Below are positions 60,375-64,000 of a stretch of 64,000 nt of DNA, one piece after another. Origin of the DNA: an uncultured Eubacteriales bacterium (GTDB lineage Bacteria > Bacillota > Clostridia > Oscillospirales > Acutalibacteraceae); NCBI GenBank assembly GCA_934486635.1, contig CAKSPZ010000002.1:186001-250000 (forward strand), in the 5' to 3' direction. Each line of letters begins with the position of its first letter. Position 1 is the first letter of the stretch. The translations under genes and the position numbers were made by a program. The notes under the pieces were generated by a model. That model was not told the DNA's origin. It did no database searches and saw only the letters and a program-made list of their open reading frames with translations.

Positions 60375-60869
60375 TTATTTATATTTAGATAAAATTCCTT
60401 CTACATCTTCTGGTTTTAATCGTCCATATACTTCATCATTTACAGTCATAACTGGTGCTAAACCACATGCTCCTATACACCTACACACGGTAAATGAAAA
60501 CTTTCCATCCGGCGTACAATTCTCAGGTTCTATATTTAAAAGTTCACTTACTTTTTGAGCTATTTTATCTGCTCCTTTTACATAGCAAGCTGTCCCTAAG
60601 CATACGGATATATTATATTTTCCTTTGGGTATTAATGAAAATTGTGAATAAAATGTCGATACTCCGTATACTTCCTCAAGCGGAATATTTAACTCTTCTG
60701 CAATTATTTCTTGCACTTTCTGTGGTAAATATCCATATATATCTTGTGCCTCTTGTAAAATAGGCATTACTGATCCTTTAGTTGACTTATACTTTTTTAT
60801 TACAGAAATTAACTTTTCCTTTTGCTCTTCTGTCCCTGAAAAAGGCAAGTTGCTTATGTTTTTTTTCAT
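60375..60869 (-). CDS. hydC: Hydrogenase subunit HydC (NuoE-like)
   Basis: A 164-residue thioredoxin-fold 2Fe-2S protein with the four ligands in CLGTACYVKGAD near 90 and CRCIGACGLAPVM near 129. First gene of hydC-hydB-hydA; gaps of 17-20 bases. GAGGAG lies before the ATG. Confidence 0.95.
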   Translation of the reverse strand: MKKNISNLPFSGTEEQKEKLISVIKKYKSTKGSVMPILQEAQDIYGYLPQKVQEIIAEELNIPLEEVYGVSTFYSQFSLIPKGKYNISVCLGTACYVKGADKIAQKVSELLNIEPENCTPDGKFSFTVCRCIGACGLAPVMTVNDEVYGRLKPEDVEGILSKYK

Positions 60870-61049
60870 GCTGTTGACTCCTCTTTAACCTTTTTAAAGT
60901 GAAATTAATTAATATTTAAATTATATATGATTTTATCCCTAAAATCTACATAATAATCATAAACCTTTATAAACATATTGGGTTTAATTTGCATATTATA
61001 AATCGTCATTAATATTAAAATAACTTTTACTTTTTTAGGAGGGGATTTT

Positions 61050-62132
61050 TTGGCACGAGCTTATAATTTTTCTGCTGGTCCTTCTATTATGCCTGAATAC
61101 GTTCTTAATAAGGCTGCTAATGAATTACTTGATTTTAATAATTCCGGTCAATCTGTTATGGAAATGTCCCATAGGTCTTCTGAATTTAAAAATATTATAG
61201 AAGAAACCGAACAATTGCTTAGAAAATTAATGAATATTCCAGATAACTATACTGTATTGTTTTTGCAGGGTGGTGCTTCTTCTCAATTTTCTATGATTCC
61301 TTTAAATTTAATGAATAAAAATAATAAGGCAGACTTTGTCATTACTGGAGTTTGGTCAAATAAGGCTTATCTTGAAGCTTGTAAATATGGAAATTGTAAT
61401 ATCATCGCTTCATCCTCCGATAAAAATTTTTCGTACATTCCTAAGTTAAACCCAGATACTTTTACTAGCGATGCCGATTATTTTCATATTTGCCTCAATA
61501 ATACAATCTATGGCACAAAGTTTAATGATATTCCCGATACTAATAATGTTCCTTTAATTGCTGATATTTCTTCTTGTATTTTATCTGAGCCACTAGATAT
61601 ATCTAAGTTTGGTATGCTATACGCAGGCGCTCAAAAAAATCTAGGTTGTGCTGGTCTAACTGTGGTTATTTTACGCAATGATTTAATCGATGAACCTATG
61701 AACTTTACTCCTACTATGTTTAATTATAAAGTACATTCTAGAAAAAAGTCTCTCTATAACACACCTCCTACTTACGCTATATATATCTGCAATTTAATGT
61801 TACATTGGTTACAAGAACATATTGGTGGAACTAAAAATATGCAACGTATTAATCAAAAAAAAGCAGAACTTTTATATGAATTTATTGATAACAGTAATTT
61901 GTTTTTTGGAACTGCTAATGTTAATGACCGCTCTATTATGAATGTTACTTTTTCTACCAATGATAAATCTATTGATGATAAATTTATATCAAAAGCTAAA
62001 TCTATGAATATTATAAATATTTGTGGACATAGAAAAGTCGGTGGTATGAGAGCTTCTATTTATAATGCCATGCCCCTTGATTACATCTATCGTCTTATTG
62101 ATTTTATGGAAAACTTTGAAAAATCAATTTAA
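61050..62132 (+). CDS. serC: Phosphoserine aminotransferase
   Basis: A 360-residue PLP enzyme making 3-phosphoserine. TTG start after AGGAGGGG. The N-terminus YNFSAGPSIMP and the PLP-lysine motif MLYAGAQKNLGCAG near 195 are diagnostic; the substrate loop FLQGGASSQF is near 71. Forms a serine-biosynthesis operon with serA; serB is not present here. No T-box is seen upstream. Confidence 0.95.
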   Translation: MARAYNFSAGPSIMPEYVLNKAANELLDFNNSGQSVMEMSHRSSEFKNIIEETEQLLRKLMNIPDNYTVLFLQGGASSQFSMIPLNLMNKNNKADFVITGVWSNKAYLEACKYGNCNIIASSSDKNFSYIPKLNPDTFTSDADYFHICLNNTIYGTKFNDIPDTNNVPLIADISSCILSEPLDISKFGMLYAGAQKNLGCAGLTVVILRNDLIDEPMNFTPTMFNYKVHSRKKSLYNTPPTYAIYICNLMLHWLQEHIGGTKNMQRINQKKAELLYEFIDNSNLFFGTANVNDRSIMNVTFSTNDKSIDDKFISKAKSMNIINICGHRKVGGMRASIYNAMPLDYIYRLIDFMENFEKSI

Positions 62133-62158
62133 ATATATTTTTTAGGTGGTATCTTTTT

Positions 62159-63325
62159 ATGTATGACATCTTAACCCTTAATAAAATCTCTAAAGTTGGC
62201 TTAGATTGCCTCGGAAATGAATTTGTTATATCTGATAATATTGATAATCCTCATGCTATTTTAGTGCGGTCTCATTCTCTTATTAATATGAATTTTCCTA
62301 GTAATCTATTAGCTATTGCTCGAGCTGGTGTCGGTGTAAATAATATTCCTATAGATAAATGTTCTAAAAATGGAATCGTTGTTTTTAATACACCAAGTGC
62401 AAATGCCAATGCCGTCAAAGAATTAGTAATTGCCGGTTTAGTCATGTCTTCAAGAAGAATTTCTAATTCTATGAAATGGATTAATAACCTCGATACTCAA
62501 AATATTGATTTTGACAAAACTATTGAAAGTTATAAATCTATTTTTTCCGGTTCAGAATTAAAAAACAAAACCTTAGGTATAATTGGTTTAGGTTCTATTG
62601 GTACGCTCGTTGCTAATGCCGCCGTAAATCTAGATATGAATGTACTTGGATATGACCCTTATATTTCTATTGAATCTGCTTGGAAATTGTCTAGCCAAGT
62701 CGTACATGTTGATGATATTAATGAGTTACTTACAAAATGCGATTATATTTCTTTGCATGTTCCTTTAACTAGTGTAACCAAAAATATGATAAATAAAAAT
62801 ACCATTTCTAAAATGAAACCTGGAGTACATTTATTAAATTATTCTCGCGCTGGAATCGTCAATACTAACGATATTATAAATGCCGTTGACTCCGGGCATA
62901 TAAAAACTTATGCTACTGATTTCCCGAAAAAAGAGTTTTTGAATAAATCAAACATCATTGTTACTCCTCATCTTGGTGCTTCTACTTCAGAATCAGAAGA
63001 AAACTGTGCGATTATGGCTTCAAAACAGGTTAAAGATTTTATTAAAAATGGTAATATAATTAATTCTGTTAATATTCCGGATATTTTTATTGAAAGAACC
63101 TCTAACGAACGTATATGTATTTTTTATAGTAATTCAAGTGACGCTTTTTCTCAAATTTCTAATTTATTATCAACTAATAATATTAAAATTCAAAATATGC
63201 AAAGTAGATCAAAAAATGATTTCGCTTATGCTATTATTGATATCAATGAAGTCTTATCAGATAAGCTTTTTGAATCCATTTCTAAAATTAATGGAGTTAT
63301 TCGCCTCAGATTAATAAAGAGTTAA
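62159..63325 (+). CDS. serA: D-3-phosphoglycerate dehydrogenase
   Basis: A 388-residue, short-type SerA: substrate domain, Rossmann domain with GLGSIGTLVANAA near 142, catalytic Arg in NYSRAGIVN near 228 and the His region TPHLGASTSESEEN near 265. A C-terminal ACT-like domain starts near 315, so feedback by serine is possible. It oxidises 3-phosphoglycerate with NAD. Follows serC by 26 bases. Confidence 0.94.
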   Translation: MYDILTLNKISKVGLDCLGNEFVISDNIDNPHAILVRSHSLINMNFPSNLLAIARAGVGVNNIPIDKCSKNGIVVFNTPSANANAVKELVIAGLVMSSRRISNSMKWINNLDTQNIDFDKTIESYKSIFSGSELKNKTLGIIGLGSIGTLVANAAVNLDMNVLGYDPYISIESAWKLSSQVVHVDDINELLTKCDYISLHVPLTSVTKNMINKNTISKMKPGVHLLNYSRAGIVNTNDIINAVDSGHIKTYATDFPKKEFLNKSNIIVTPHLGASTSESEENCAIMASKQVKDFIKNGNIINSVNIPDIFIERTSNERICIFYSNSSDAFSQISNLLSTNNIKIQNMQSRSKNDFAYAIIDINEVLSDKLFESISKINGVIRLRLIKS

Positions 63326-63344
63326 CCTTAAATCAACAATAGGG

Positions 63345-63387
63345 AAGGGGGAGCCGCCACGGCCGTTAGCCGTGGCGGCTCCCCCTT
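63345..63387. terminator. GC-rich hairpin A between serA and rplQ
   Basis: Perfect 19-base-pair stem AAGGGGGAGCCGCCACGGC and complement, loop CGTTA. Followed by only TTT. Confidence 0.8.
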
Positions 63388-63395
63388 TACATAAA

Positions 63396-63438
63396 GTAAC
63401 CCCCGCGGACTAAGCAAAACTTAGTCCGCGGGGGTTAC
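63396..63438. terminator. GC-rich hairpin B between serA and rplQ
   Basis: Perfect 19-base-pair stem GTAACCCCCGCGGACTAAG and complement, loop CAAAA. Same stem and loop length as hairpin A, eight bases away, unrelated sequence. Confidence 0.8.
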
Positions 63439-63463
63439 GATTAAATTTATTGCTGCTATACTA

Positions 63464-63805
63464 CTAGATTAATTCTATTATAGCCATCTCTGCAGCGTCA
63501 CCTCTACGAGGTCCTAATTTCATTATGCGTGTATATCCACCATTTGTTTCTTTATATTTTGGTGCTATCTCGTCAAATAACTTCTTAACTACATCTTCCT
63601 TAGTTATAAAAGCCATTGCCAAACGCTTATTATGCAATGTATTTTCTTTTGCTAAAGTAATCATCTTTTCTGTCATTGAACGTACTTCTTTAGCGCGATA
63701 TACTGTTGTTTCTATTTTACCGTTTTCTAGTAAAAAAGTCACCATTGCTCTTAACATAGCTGTTCTATGTGCTGTGTCTCTTCCAAGTTTCCTGGTTCCA
63801 GGCAT
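63464..63805 (-). CDS. rplQ: 50S ribosomal protein L17
   Basis: A 113-residue ribosomal protein (RKLGRDTAHRTAMLRAMVTFL near 5, YTRIMKLGPRRGDAAEMAI at the end). AAAGGAG before the ATG. Last gene of the alpha operon after rpoA, as in most Firmicutes. Confidence 0.97.
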   Translation of the reverse strand: MPGTRKLGRDTAHRTAMLRAMVTFLLENGKIETTVYRAKEVRSMTEKMITLAKENTLHNKRLAMAFITKEDVVKKLFDEIAPKYKETNGGYTRIMKLGPRRGDAAEMAIIELI

Positions 63806-63870
63806 CGAAAATTCACTCCTTTACCCTTTTTTTATCTGCGAAACCATATCTAAGAGTATCCTTGTTTTGT

Positions 63871-64000
63871 TTACTCTTCTTCTTTATTTAATTTGAATCC
63901 TAATGATTCTAACTTATGGATAACCTCTTCCAAAGATTTGCGACCAAGATTTCTTACCTTCATCATGTCTTCTTCTGATTTACCTATAAGGTCTTCAACG
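63871..64000 (-). CDS. rpoA: RNA polymerase alpha subunit, C-terminal end (cut by window edge)
   Basis: The last 42 codons are visible. VEDLIGKSEEDMMKVRNLG followed by RKSLEEVIHKLESLGFKL is the alpha-CTD helix-hairpin-helix that contacts UP elements and activators. It lies 65 bases upstream of rplQ in the same direction, the standard order. Confidence 0.95.
   Translation of the reverse strand, partial: VEDLIGKSEEDMMKVRNLGRKSLEEVIHKLESLGFKLNKEEE

Noticed and set aside
60870..61049. T-box or riboswitch before serC
   Set aside because: The 180-base divergent region is AT-rich with no conserved leader motif.

Overview
The window looks like chromosomal DNA of an anaerobic, spore-forming, low-GC Firmicute of the class Clostridia. 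The evidence is three sporulation genes (spoVAE, spoVT, spoIID), a V-type ATPase operon, a trimeric [FeFe]-hydrogenase operon, AT-rich codons and intergenic DNA, strong AGGAGG ribosome binding sites and frequent GTG/TTG starts. I cannot name the genus. No prophage, integrase, insertion sequence or CRISPR array is visible. The accessory character lies in small secreted proteins and in unusual structured intergenic DNA.

Layout. 1-2.4 kb: a two-component system (kinase cut by the window edge), spoVAE and spoVT. 2.5-8.0 kb: a loose stretch of small membrane proteins, a GrpB/GNAT-like protein, a small protein with a double-glycine leader, a lipoprotein, a CPBP protease and tRNA-Leu flanked by decayed repeats. 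8.1-13.9 kb: asnB and five tandem genes for secreted proteins that share one signal peptide but differ in their mature parts. 13.9-19.7 kb: glycogen operon glgB-glgC-glgD-glgA. 19.8-24.7 kb: a Cys-rich mini-protein divergent from an XRE regulator, gap, a polytopic membrane protein, spoIID and comF. 24.6-37 kb: recD2 and a ten-gene nucleoside uptake and salvage operon (deoB, YczE-like, deoD, BMP lipoprotein, ATPase, two permeases, deoC, cdd, pdp). 37.2-45.8 kb: V-ATPase operon (G/H-C-I-K-F-E-A-B-D). 46-50.3 kb: PHP phosphoesterase, tdk, FMN reductase, MerR regulator, tRNA-Arg and uppP. 50.6-55.3 kb: a NifU-like/GGGtGRT pair, then a TPP riboswitch and a thiXYZ-type transporter. 55.3-60.9 kb: tRNA-Trp, tRNA-Thr, a GNAT enzyme, a GG-motif peptide and hydC-hydB-hydA. 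61-64 kb: serC-serA, rplQ and the end of rpoA.

How the genes fit together. The nucleoside operon imports nucleosides, cleaves them with two phosphorylases, and channels (deoxy)ribose-phosphate through DeoB and DeoC to glyceraldehyde-3-phosphate and acetaldehyde; GapA takes up the triose. The Glg enzymes store glucose as glycogen. HydABC disposes of NADH and ferredoxin electrons as H2. The V-ATPase couples ATP to ion gradients.

The most unusual content is non-coding. Two intergenic elements (26909-27038 and 52539-52670) fold as near-perfect four-way junctions, an outer stem enclosing three abutting hairpins, with the same architecture but unrelated sequences. Two looser relatives lie at 28848-28985 and 37093-37222. 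A separate dispersed hairpin family, with a conserved core and changing but still paired outer arms, occurs five times (19861, 28882, 49133, 54468, 55555), sometimes inside operons. The second notable item is the tandem secreted-protein family at 10162-13858.
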